Shown here in pieces: positions 45,801 through 52,547 of a stretch of 64,000 nt of DNA (position 1 is the first letter of the stretch; each line of letters begins with the position of its first letter). The DNA lies in contig DIYP01000015.1 of the NCBI GenBank assembly GCA_002427735.1, forward strand, positions 1 to 64,000. Reading direction: 5' to 3'. The notes beneath the pieces are model-generated. The model was not told the DNA's origin. It did not search any database and saw nothing but the letters and a program-made list of their open reading frames with translations. Made by a program: the position numbers and the translations under genes. Source of the stretch: Flavobacteriales bacterium UBA6051. Its GTDB lineage: Bacteria > Bacteroidota > Bacteroidia > Flavobacteriales_D > Crocinitomicaceae.

Positions 45801-46505
45801 AGTTCAAATTGTGTTTGGGACTTTGGAAACGGGCAAAGTGCTATGACCTGCGGGCCTCATACCGTTGTATATAACAACCCCGGTTTCTATGATGTATCAT
45901 TAACAGTAACCGATGCAAGTGGTTGTACAGGTACAGCGGTATATCAAGACTATATCGAAGTGCTGAATGATCCAGTGGCGCAATTTGTGCCCTCAACTTA
46001 CATTTTGGATGAATTTAATTCAGAGGTGATATTCAACAATACTTCTGTCGGTGCTACAAGTTATCAATGGGATTTCGGAGATGGTTCATCCGGGTCAAAC
46101 GTAGAAAATCCAATTCACCTGTTTCCAATTGGCGATGTGGGATATGTAGTTACACTGTACGCATTTAATGACGCCGGATGTTTCGACAGCATTCAGCAGG
46201 CCATTCAGTATGAAGAGCAGCTTATTTATTATGTCCCGAATACATTCACGCCGGATGGGGATGAGTTCAACAACACATTCATGCCAGTATTTACTTCAGG
46301 ATTTGATCCTTTTGACTACAATTTATTGGTATTTAACCGTTGGGGAGAGGTAATCTTTGAGTCGAATAATGCACTTATTGGATGGGATGGAACGCATAAT
46401 GGAAATCTAGTTCAGGATGGAACTTATGTATGGAAAATAGAATTTAAAGAAACCATGTCAGATGAACGTCACATAGATGTTGGACATGTAAATATGCTTC
46501 GATAA
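42900..46505 (+). CDS. T9SS surface protein with lamin-tail, Ig-like and PKD domains
   Basis: 1201 residues. Signal peptide LGLIFIFLISSMSHAQ (cleavage near residue 34). Two lamin-tail-type (LTD) domains are seen, VVINEIMVKPSGGN...GHEWIEIYNTDPC near 35-70 and LLINEVHVKPNPS...SEFIEIYNPNPC near 360-400, with matching second parts (IPPLGF). Next come a SprB-like repeat (GLCAGAYCVTVTDANNC near 624), several Ig-like repeats with CDSI/VTLNLTVS-type ends (about 650-870), two PKD-like domains (CVWDFGNGQ near 980, YQWDFGDGSSG near 1058), and a C-terminal domain of type B sorting (FTPDGDEFNNTFMPVF near 1117 and LLVFNRWGEVIFES near 1140). It is predicted to cross the outer membrane by T9SS and remain attached. 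Function could be adhesion or gliding-related; the two LTDs are unusual. A terminator follows. Confidence 0.85.
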   Translation: MISKFTIQNWLNAKPRLKLGLIFIFLISSMSHAQVVINEIMVKPSGGNTSQQFQSVFNSNASYGHEWIEIYNTDPCTPVDISCWSIGGMDGSSNGGAFSFPTGTTIPPLGFIVIGGPNAANVDFVLNLPAYNNTSGWLWTSGATRWHLPNGDGWLSLYDASGTSVDAVYWTFSANDPNKITNDNTYDGTPQRASNCGAFTFASAETIYNGGGMEYISSASSTGQTFARDQDGSMSWIVDTPTPKACNGICVQANAFTISSTMITELCLGDNDGSISIDNITGGSGTFTYAWTPGGTGNAMSNLTPGTYDLTITDTGTGCQFDTTFILPPGPVCTNCTITLTAATSETANTQCNTGALCIYNGPSLLINEVHVKPNPSATAQNVQSLKKCTEATYGSEFIEIYNPNPCAALDISCYIISTSAWSSSTNGSFRFPVGTSIPPLGFVSIGGPNSGATFDMFAYCGDPHQQTGNDRWYLDNGDAYVALYDDTGTPLNAVFWTTGAGEANKWGTDTDLDEAPAFIPAGITCSTVAALAGPATFPNALVDYAGATPAVGNSLSRSVDGGATWAVQSPTVNNCNGACVPPFSGGSGSCDGTASATPTNGLAPYTYLWNDPNGQTTQTATGLCAGAYCVTVTDANNCVETFCVTVTDNTPASFSTLNETICSGSSYLLNGTSYSTAGSYNDTIVGGAANGCDSIVTLNLTVSPIYNLAESITVCENDVVTYPDGTVETISASTTHTSTLVTQLGCDSIIVTAVTMDVGFDLVENIELCLGSNYVYPDGTISNNMQVDESHVSNLLTSTGCDSIITTNITIVTAIVTSNDVTICIGEDYTYPDGTQSINIQVNESLTIQYVSSTGCDSLHTTNVLVSPLPAIEAGADITTCTGQSVTLSGSGGVSYQWDNNVVDGQSFTPPNGTTVYTVTGVDALGCENTDLVTVTVTDGPVVTFSGDHLSGCAPHAVTFTNLTPGSSNCVWDFGNGQSAMTCGPHTVVYNNPGFYDVSLTVTDASGCTGTAVYQDYIEVLNDPVAQFVPSTYILDEFNSEVIFNNTSVGATSYQWDFGDGSSGSNVENPIHLFPIGDVGYVVTLYAFNDAGCFDSIQQAIQYEEQLIYYVPNTFTPDGDEFNNTFMPVFTSGFDPFDYNLLVFNRWGEVIFESNNALIGWDGTHNGNLVQDGTYVWKIEFKETMSDERHIDVGHVNMLR

Positions 46506-46558
46506 AAGAAGCTTTGCTTAAGGTTAGGTCTATTAGCATTGTTAGTTTAGTTAGTATT

Positions 46559-46593
46559 GAAAACTCACGTTTATGCGTGAGTTTTCTTTTTTT
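46559..46593 (+). terminator. Rho-independent terminator after the T9SS surface protein
   Basis: GAAAACTCACG and CGTGAGTTTTC pair perfectly around TTTATG, followed by a T-run. It is 54 bp after the stop. Confidence 0.88.
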
Positions 46594-46768
46594 ACAGATT
46601 TGCGGAAGCCTTAAATTTAAAAAGTCTCATGACAAACTGACTGTTGATATTTGAGATCATTTCCAGTTTAAGGGTTTATTCAGAATGAAGACCTGATATT
46701 CTTGATAAGGATTAATTTCTACTTAGGATGACATTCGGTAATTAAACCATCACTGCTTCTGGTTTGAG

Positions 46769-48145
46769 CTACAGCAATTTTGTTCCGAATTGAAAGATTG
46801 GTGACAGTTTTCCAGATGCAAGCTCTTGATCACTTTTATAGGTGGGCAAATCGTACTTTTCACAAATAAGATTTAAGAAAACAATACACGATGGTATTGT
46901 GAAAAGACGATTTTCTTCCAGCTTTAATTGACGTTTTGCTCGTGCTACCAAATTCTCAGCAAAACGAATATTCCCCTGATTATAGTTAACCGTAATTTCC
47001 AGTAATCTCGACCATAGGGAAATATATGGATTGTTACAATAAGCGATCTCTGTCAAAATACGTTTGGCTGATTTATGATCACCTTCAGAGATATAAAAAA
47101 CGGCATCCGTAAATTCGAGTAAGTACTGCGCGTTCTCTTTTTCAAAAGCCCTGGAATACTTAGCTTTTAGAGAAGAACTATCCTTGCCTATGATGGCGTA
47201 CATTAAAAACAAATAGAACAGCATTTTCGGGTCCCAATTGTTGTTGTCGTCATCAATTTCAACCACCTCAGACATCCATATTTCTAGTTGCTTCCAATCG
47301 CTTCCATTACTGAATCCGTGAAGAAATTTCAGGAATAGAATGTCTCGACGTAAGTGTACTTGATCTCGTTCTTTTTTCACGCCAAGAGAATAGAGTGATT
47401 CGGCCTCATTTAAGTGCTTTCTGAAAGTCTCGTTATTCTTAAATTCAAATCGCGCTTGTGCCAATCGGAAAATTATCTTTTCTACATTTCCAGGAGCAAT
47501 AGCGATTAAAGGTTCCAGGTCTTGACTTGATTTAAATTGGTAATCGTTATCTGTAATGCTTCTCGGGTCATCTACATATGAACGTGAGATGTCATGAATC
47601 AAGCTCGCCATTTCACGCTGATAATAATTTGATAAAAGCGTTTCTTTTTCTTTGATAAGTCCACGCCATAGGTTAGAATCCTTGATCAATTGGCTTTTAT
47701 AGACATGTTCTAATTGATCATTTTTGTAATTTACTTTTACCCAATAGTCGTTACCTGATTCTTTATATGCTTTGTCATAGTAGCGTTCGTTGAGATCATT
47801 CCGTTCGTTCTTTGGATAGACTTTAGCCAGAAGGTAATTTCGAATTTTTTGGTTGTTCGCGCAGAGCTGCGCGAGTTTCATATTCTCAATACGCTTAGCA
47901 GCAAAATCAACGAAGCGTCTTAAGTTTTTGTTTCGCTCTTTTTCTTCAATCTCAACAGGATTTAATTGATTTGAAATTTCTGAGAGTGCACATTCATAAT
48001 CTTTTCGGGAAGTAGGATTAAGTTTAATCAATTGAATGAACACCTCGTCCCTTTTGTCATTTGAGTTTTTGGATGCATTATAAAGTAATCTCTTCTCTGA
48101 TGCGGTGAGTTCTATGATTAAATAATGAAGTTTTTTTCCTACCAT
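46769..48145 (-). CDS. Unrecognised helical protein with repeat-like architecture
   Basis: 458 residues, no signal peptide, no membrane helix. The sequence is strongly helical and charged. The N-terminus (KLHYLIIELTASEKRLLYNASKN) does not match a known motif. The C-terminal half (about residues 230-430) has TPR-like helical pairs such as AQYLLEFTDAVFYISEGDHKSAKRILTEIA and LWSRLLEITVNYNQGNIRFAENLVARAKRQ. It is the only gene besides the surface protein in the segment between the two tRNA-Ser 3' ends. I do not assign a function. A scaffold or regulatory role is conceivable from the repeats. Confidence 0.55.
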   Translation of the reverse strand: MVGKKLHYLIIELTASEKRLLYNASKNSNDKRDEVFIQLIKLNPTSRKDYECALSEISNQLNPVEIEEKERNKNLRRFVDFAAKRIENMKLAQLCANNQKIRNYLLAKVYPKNERNDLNERYYDKAYKESGNDYWVKVNYKNDQLEHVYKSQLIKDSNLWRGLIKEKETLLSNYYQREMASLIHDISRSYVDDPRSITDNDYQFKSSQDLEPLIAIAPGNVEKIIFRLAQARFEFKNNETFRKHLNEAESLYSLGVKKERDQVHLRRDILFLKFLHGFSNGSDWKQLEIWMSEVVEIDDDNNNWDPKMLFYLFLMYAIIGKDSSSLKAKYSRAFEKENAQYLLEFTDAVFYISEGDHKSAKRILTEIAYCNNPYISLWSRLLEITVNYNQGNIRFAENLVARAKRQLKLEENRLFTIPSCIVFLNLICEKYDLPTYKSDQELASGKLSPIFQFGTKLL

Positions 48146-48403
48146 GAAAGATCCTTTTAGTTAACTCAAATCGCAACCAACTAAGATAAGCTATTTTGTG
48201 CAGTGTAATGTCGTAAGCTGATTGTATATCTGAACTACAACTATATGTAGATAATTGTTGTCTGTTGATGACTTGGGCCGAAACAGAGAAACAGATTTCC
48301 GATATTATTAGTAGTAAGGGGGTAGCAACTGCGAAAGCCGCCTTGCTTTCGTCGCAAGCTCCTCAGGGCGAACCAATGTTCGACTCCCGTTTCCCGCAAC
48401 AAA

Positions 48404-48434
48404 AAAAGAGCCTCACAAAGTGAAGCTCTTTTCT
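48404..48434 (-). terminator. Terminator of tRNA-Ser
   Basis: On the minus strand AAAGAGCTTCAC and GTGAGGCTCTTT form the stem around TTT, followed by a T-run, right after the CCA end of the tRNA. The stem is symmetric enough to act on the plus strand too. Confidence 0.85.
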
Positions 48435-48435
48435 T

Positions 48436-48523
48436 TGGCGGAGAAAGAGGGATTCGAACCCCCGGTACCTTGCGGTACGCTGGTTTTCAAGACCAGTGCA
48501 TTCGACCACTCTGCCATTTCTCC
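48436..48523 (-). tRNA. tRNA-Ser (anticodon TGA), CCA encoded
   Basis: An 88-nt class II tRNA: acceptor GGAGAAA pairs with TTTCTCC, the anticodon arm CTGGT-CTTGAAA-ACCAG has TGA in the loop, a long variable arm (CGTACCGCAAGGTACCG) and T-arm GGGGG-TTCGAAT-CCCTC. The discriminator is G and CCA is encoded. TGA reads TCA codons. Confidence 0.95.
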
Positions 48524-48527
48524 GCGC

Positions 48528-48557
48528 CAAAAGTAGTAATATCTTATTTACTGGCAA
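48528..48557 (-). promoter_or_regulatory. Bacteroidota-type promoter for tRNA-Ser
   Basis: On the minus strand, TTG (48557-48555), a 19-bp spacer and TACTTTTG (48535-48528) match TTG-N19-TAnnTTTG exactly. The tRNA starts 4 bp after the -7 box as read on the minus strand, so the transcript would begin just within or upstream of the mature 5' end. Confidence 0.7.
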
Positions 48558-48728
48558 TATGTAGTGCAATTATTTTTTCGGCTTTTTTTTCAATCATTCC
48601 CTAAGCCCCACATTTTAAACCTTTAAGCCTACAGATAAATCTTAAAATTGATCCATAGAATCAATATTCAGAACACATAATCGCTATACGCAGGCTATTT
48701 CGTACCTTTACTTTATAAAGCCAAAACA

Positions 48729-50174
48729 ATGAAGTATATCGCACTGACTTTTATCGTTTCACTTTTATCCATTTCAGGGTTTAGCCAGAAAAAAGAACTA
48801 AGGGCCTATCTTGACAGTAAGCAGTTTTATGCTCCCGGAGTTGGGAACTATGTCGAATTTCACCTGCAATTTGTGGGGTATTCACTGAACTACATCGGTA
48901 AAGATGGAGGCCTCATTGGTGAAGTAGCGGTTCAAATGAACATTGAAAAAAAAGACAGCATTATAACTTCTGATGCTTACCGCCTTACTTCTCCATTGAT
49001 GAAGGATAGTATAGTAGACGACTTCTTCGATATAAAACGGTTTGTGCTAGAGCCTGGTGATTACACATTCAACCTATCGTTAAGTGATATGAACAGTGAT
49101 CTCCCGCCTCTTGAAGCATCACAGCTAATAATCATTGAGGATTTATCCGATGCCATATCTATCTCCGATATAGAGGTTGCTGAATATGGTTCACGCGGTG
49201 ACGGAACTTCTCCATTCTACAAATCAGGATATGATATTATTCCAAGGTTGTCGACATTTTATCCAAAAGAACTCAATACGATCCCCGTATATTTTGAGGT
49301 ATACAATTCGCTCGAACTAAAGGATTCGATTTTCGGAATTAAACAGACCGTGGTTGACGCCAATCTAAACAAAGAAATCGAAGAATTTACGGTTTACACG
49401 CGACACTTCGCAGCGGATGTTGTTCCAGTATTGAAAACAGTAAAAATAGATGACCTGCTGACAGGAAAGTATATTTTAAACTATACCATTGTCAACAAGA
49501 ATATGCGCGAATTATCGACGCAGTCGTATGAATTTGAGCGTAGCAACGATAAAGAAATTGATTATTTCTCTGACGAGATTATTTTGGACCCTGCATTTCA
49601 GGAGTCTATTCCACCGGATAGCCTTGGTTATTTCCTTGAATCATTAATCCCTATTTCCGGAGCAAATGAAACGCGCAACATTTACACAATTGCCAAAGCT
49701 AAAAGTTCCGAAAAAGCACGAAAATATATTCAGCAATACTGGACAAAAACATCTCCGGAAACACCTTATGAATCCTGGATTCAGTACAAAAAACAAGTTG
49801 CACTTGTAGAGCGCTTGTATGCTAATAATTTCCAGGAGGGATTTGAAACAGATCGTGGAAGAGTTTACCTTCAATATGGTTCGCCGACAAATATTATCAA
49901 TAAAGAGTATTCGCCAACGGAGTATCCTTACGAAATCTGGCAATACAACAAGATTGGCGCTTTCAGTAATAAACGCTTCGTGTTTTACAATCCTGATTTA
50001 ACGAACAAGGCGTATCGTCTGCTTCATTCAGACATGATTGGAGAACTAAAAAACCCTTCATGGCCGCGTGAGCTAGCGAGACGTAATTCAGGTAATGGAA
50101 ACGTGGACAATCCAAATGCAGGAACGCAAGATCATTGGGGAGGTCAAAGTAACGACCTATTCCGTCAATATTGA
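48729..50174 (+). CDS. GWxTD-domain protein
   Basis: 481 residues with a signal peptide (KYIALTFIVSLLSISGFSQ). The N-terminal half is beta-rich with Ig-like features. The C-terminal GWxTD-type domain (about residues 330-450) carries RLYANNFQEGFETDRGRVYLQYGSPTNI; here the signature GWxTD is replaced by GFETD, while TDRGRVYLQYG-P is well kept. GWxTD proteins are found in Bacteroidota and Ignavibacteria as secreted proteins of unknown function. Its terminal region is Asn/Gly-rich without a T9SS sorting domain. The glycosyltransferase gene starts 25 bp later. Confidence 0.8.
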   Translation: MKYIALTFIVSLLSISGFSQKKELRAYLDSKQFYAPGVGNYVEFHLQFVGYSLNYIGKDGGLIGEVAVQMNIEKKDSIITSDAYRLTSPLMKDSIVDDFFDIKRFVLEPGDYTFNLSLSDMNSDLPPLEASQLIIIEDLSDAISISDIEVAEYGSRGDGTSPFYKSGYDIIPRLSTFYPKELNTIPVYFEVYNSLELKDSIFGIKQTVVDANLNKEIEEFTVYTRHFAADVVPVLKTVKIDDLLTGKYILNYTIVNKNMRELSTQSYEFERSNDKEIDYFSDEIILDPAFQESIPPDSLGYFLESLIPISGANETRNIYTIAKAKSSEKARKYIQQYWTKTSPETPYESWIQYKKQVALVERLYANNFQEGFETDRGRVYLQYGSPTNIINKEYSPTEYPYEIWQYNKIGAFSNKRFVFYNPDLTNKAYRLLHSDMIGELKNPSWPRELARRNSGNGNVDNPNAGTQDHWGGQSNDLFRQY

Positions 50175-50199
50175 TAAATCCGATTACCTTTGAGGTACC

Positions 50200-51222
50200 T
50201 TGGAGAATGTCGCGGTTGTCATATTAAACTGGAATGGAAGAACATGGCTTGAAAAGTTTCTTCCCAGCGTCGTTGAACATTCTCAAAATGCGCAAATTGT
50301 TGTTGCCGACAATGCTTCAACGGATGATTCAATAGCATTTTTAAAATCGCAATTCCCGGCCGTTCAAATTGTTCAAAATGAAGAAAATGGGGGCTTTGCA
50401 AAAGGGTACAATGATGCCCTTAAAAAAGTAGATGCATCATTTTTCGTCTTACTGAACAGTGATATAGAAGTAACGGCAAACTGGTTAGAACCACTTCACA
50501 AAGTAATGATGGACCCGACAGTTGCTGGTTGTCAACCAAAGGTGCTCGCATATGATAGAAAGAATGAATTTGAGCATGCCGGAGCTTCTGGAGGGTTTAT
50601 GGATAAAAACTATTTTCCGTTTTGCCGAGGCCGATTGTTTGACGTCGTTGAAAATGATGAAAGACAGTACGACGGAGAAACTGAAATTTTCTGGGCTACC
50701 GGTGCCTGTCTTATGATACGTGCTGATTTATTTCATGAGACCGGTGGATTTGATGAAGATTTCTTCGCGCACATGGAAGAAATCGATCTCTGCTGGCGTC
50801 TAAAAAAAATGAACTATCGCTTTATGGTTACCCCAACTTCAGTGGTATATCATGTCGGAGGTGGGACGCTTTCTTATACTTCACCAAGAAAGGTATACCT
50901 GAACTTTAGGAATAACCTTATCATGATAGGCAAAAACCACGAAGGCATATTGTTCCCAAAGTTGTTTTATCGACTTACGTTGGATGGCATAGCTGCAATG
51001 CGTTTTTTGGTCGGAGGTCAATTCAAAAACTTTTGGTCTGTATTCAAGGCACATATGTGGCACCATGCTCATCTGGGAAGTATCTTGAGAAAACGAAAAG
51101 AAATAAAAGCATTGAGCACTCAATTCAACCCAAAAGGTTTATACGGAGGGAGCATACTTTGGGCTTTTTTCTTTAAAGGAATCCGTCGTTTTTCTGATCT
51201 GAATCAGCGCTTATTCAAGTAG
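50200..51222 (+). CDS. Glycosyltransferase family 2
   Basis: 340 residues from a TTG start at 50200. GT-A fold: VAVVILNWNGRTWLEKFLPS at the start, VADNASTDDSIAFL near residue 34 with the UDP-binding Asp, FVLLNSDIEV near 86 (DxD-type Asp-Ile-Glu), ATGACLMIRADLF near 166 and EEIDLCWRLKK near 194, the catalytic-base region. This is the rhamnosyl-/N-glycan-type subfamily common in exopolysaccharide or O-antigen synthesis. A C-terminal membrane-proximal helix region may bind the membrane. Its end overlaps the convergent aroQ end by 19 bp. Confidence 0.88.
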   Translation: MENVAVVILNWNGRTWLEKFLPSVVEHSQNAQIVVADNASTDDSIAFLKSQFPAVQIVQNEENGGFAKGYNDALKKVDASFFVLLNSDIEVTANWLEPLHKVMMDPTVAGCQPKVLAYDRKNEFEHAGASGGFMDKNYFPFCRGRLFDVVENDERQYDGETEIFWATGACLMIRADLFHETGGFDEDFFAHMEEIDLCWRLKKMNYRFMVTPTSVVYHVGGGTLSYTSPRKVYLNFRNNLIMIGKNHEGILFPKLFYRLTLDGIAAMRFLVGGQFKNFWSVFKAHMWHHAHLGSILRKRKEIKALSTQFNPKGLYGGSILWAFFFKGIRRFSDLNQRLFK

Positions 51223-51626
51223 TCCTGAAAATAGTCTATTGCAAGACCGTAGGATGCAAGTCCAAATCCAAAAATACATCCAACAGCATTCGGAGAAATA
51301 AAAGAGGTATGACGAAATGATTCCCGGTCTGAGATATTAGAGATATGCACCTCTACTACAGGTACCTTAATAGCTTTAACACAATCTCCGATTGCAACAC
51401 TTGTATGCGTGTAGCCACCAGCATTGAGAATAATACCGTCGTGATCTGAACCTTGAAGAAAATTAATTAATTCTCCTTCTACATTTGATTGTACAAAAGA
51501 TAATTCGGTATTTTTTTGCTCCTTTAAACGTTCCAAATAGGCATCAAAGGACGTATTACCGTAAATTTCCTCTTCACGTTGTCCAATTAAATTTAAATTT
51601 GGTCCGTTAACTATTAAAAGTCGCAT
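51204..51626 (-). CDS. aroQ: Type II 3-dehydroquinate dehydratase
   Basis: Third step of the shikimate pathway: 3-dehydroquinate to 3-dehydroshikimate. 140 residues, as expected. Seen: LLIVNGPNLNLIGQREEEIYG at the N-terminus (catalytic loop with Arg and Tyr), FVQSNVEGELINFLQ near residue 45, ILNAGGYTHTSVAIGD near 70 (active-site Asn), EVHISNISDRESFRHTSFIS near 92 (catalytic His) and GFGLASYGLAIDYF at the end. It is divergent from xerD with only 2 bp between the start codons, and its end overlaps the glycosyltransferase gene. Confidence 0.95.
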   Translation of the reverse strand: MRLLIVNGPNLNLIGQREEEIYGNTSFDAYLERLKEQKNTELSFVQSNVEGELINFLQGSDHDGIILNAGGYTHTSVAIGDCVKAIKVPVVEVHISNISDRESFRHTSFISPNAVGCIFGFGLASYGLAIDYFQDYLNKR

Positions 51627-51628
51627 AA

Positions 51629-52537
51629 ATGTCCTCTTGGGATCGCAATATTAAGGATTTTGTTTCATACCTAAAAATAGAAAAAGGTTTGGCTGAAAAC
51701 TCTGTTGCTGCCTATAAAAATGACGTTTTGAAGCTAAAAGAATTCGCAGCCCCTCTACAAATACCTCCAAACGGAATTCAGTTTGATCATTTGAAGGAAT
51801 TCGTAAGCGAACTCTATGATTTAGGACTCAGTCCAAGAAGTCAATCACGCATCATCAGTGGAATTAAGCAATTTTTCAACTACCTTATTCTGGAAGACGA
51901 AATCAAAGCCGACCCCAGTGAACTTCTGGAGATGCCAAGCATCGGTAGAAAACTTCCGGAAGTATTGTCTGTTGACGAAATTGATCAACTTATTGGCGCT
52001 GTTGACCTCAGCAAAAAAGAAGGACATCGTAACAAAGCGATATTAGAAACACTGTATAGTTGTGGATTGCGTGTTTCGGAATTGGTCAACCTGCAGTTTG
52101 AAGATATTTTCTTCAATGAAGGCTTTATACGTGTCATTGGGAAAGGAAATAAGCAACGCCTTGTTCCTGTGAGTGACTCCGTAGAAAAAGAAATCACTCT
52201 TTATTCGGAAACAATTCGTAAGCATCAAACCATTCAAAAGGGCCATGAGAGCTATGTTTTCCTGAACAGACGTGGGGCAAAACTGACGCGAGTAATGATT
52301 TTCACCATTATTAAGAAGCTCGCAGATGAAATTAACTTGAAGAAGAATATTTCTCCACATACATTTCGCCATTCGTTTGCCACTCACTTGCTGGAAGGTG
52401 GGGCGAATCTCAGAGCCATTCAGGAAATGTTAGGTCATGAATCAATTCTGACAACAGAAATATATACGCATCTGGATCAGAATTTTCTTAAGGAAGCAAT
52501 TATTTCACACCACCCTCGAAACAACCAAAAGCGTTAG
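51629..52537 (+). CDS. xerD: Site-specific tyrosine recombinase XerD
   Basis: Chromosome-dimer resolution recombinase. 302 residues, standard length. N-terminal SAM-like core-binding domain (FVSYLKIEKGLAENSVAAYKNDV), catalytic domain with Arg in SCGLRVSELVNL near residue 147, Lys in GKGNKQRLVP near 172, HTFRHSFATHLLEGGANLRAIQEMLGHESILTT near 244-276 (His/Arg and His) and Tyr in EIYTHL near 279. All six catalytic residues are visible. It is taken as the cell's own Xer protein, not as a mobile-element integrase, because it lies in a housekeeping neighbourhood and has the Xer length. An XerC-type alternative cannot be ruled out. Confidence 0.9.
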   Translation: MSSWDRNIKDFVSYLKIEKGLAENSVAAYKNDVLKLKEFAAPLQIPPNGIQFDHLKEFVSELYDLGLSPRSQSRIISGIKQFFNYLILEDEIKADPSELLEMPSIGRKLPEVLSVDEIDQLIGAVDLSKKEGHRNKAILETLYSCGLRVSELVNLQFEDIFFNEGFIRVIGKGNKQRLVPVSDSVEKEITLYSETIRKHQTIQKGHESYVFLNRRGAKLTRVMIFTIIKKLADEINLKKNISPHTFRHSFATHLLEGGANLRAIQEMLGHESILTTEIYTHLDQNFLKEAIISHHPRNNQKR

Positions 52538-52547
52538 TTTTGTAGAC

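Noticed and set aside
51629..52537. Tyrosine recombinase as integrase of the tRNA-Ser-bounded segment.
   Set aside because: It is a full-length XerD-type protein in a housekeeping context outside the bracket, so it cannot be tied to the segment.
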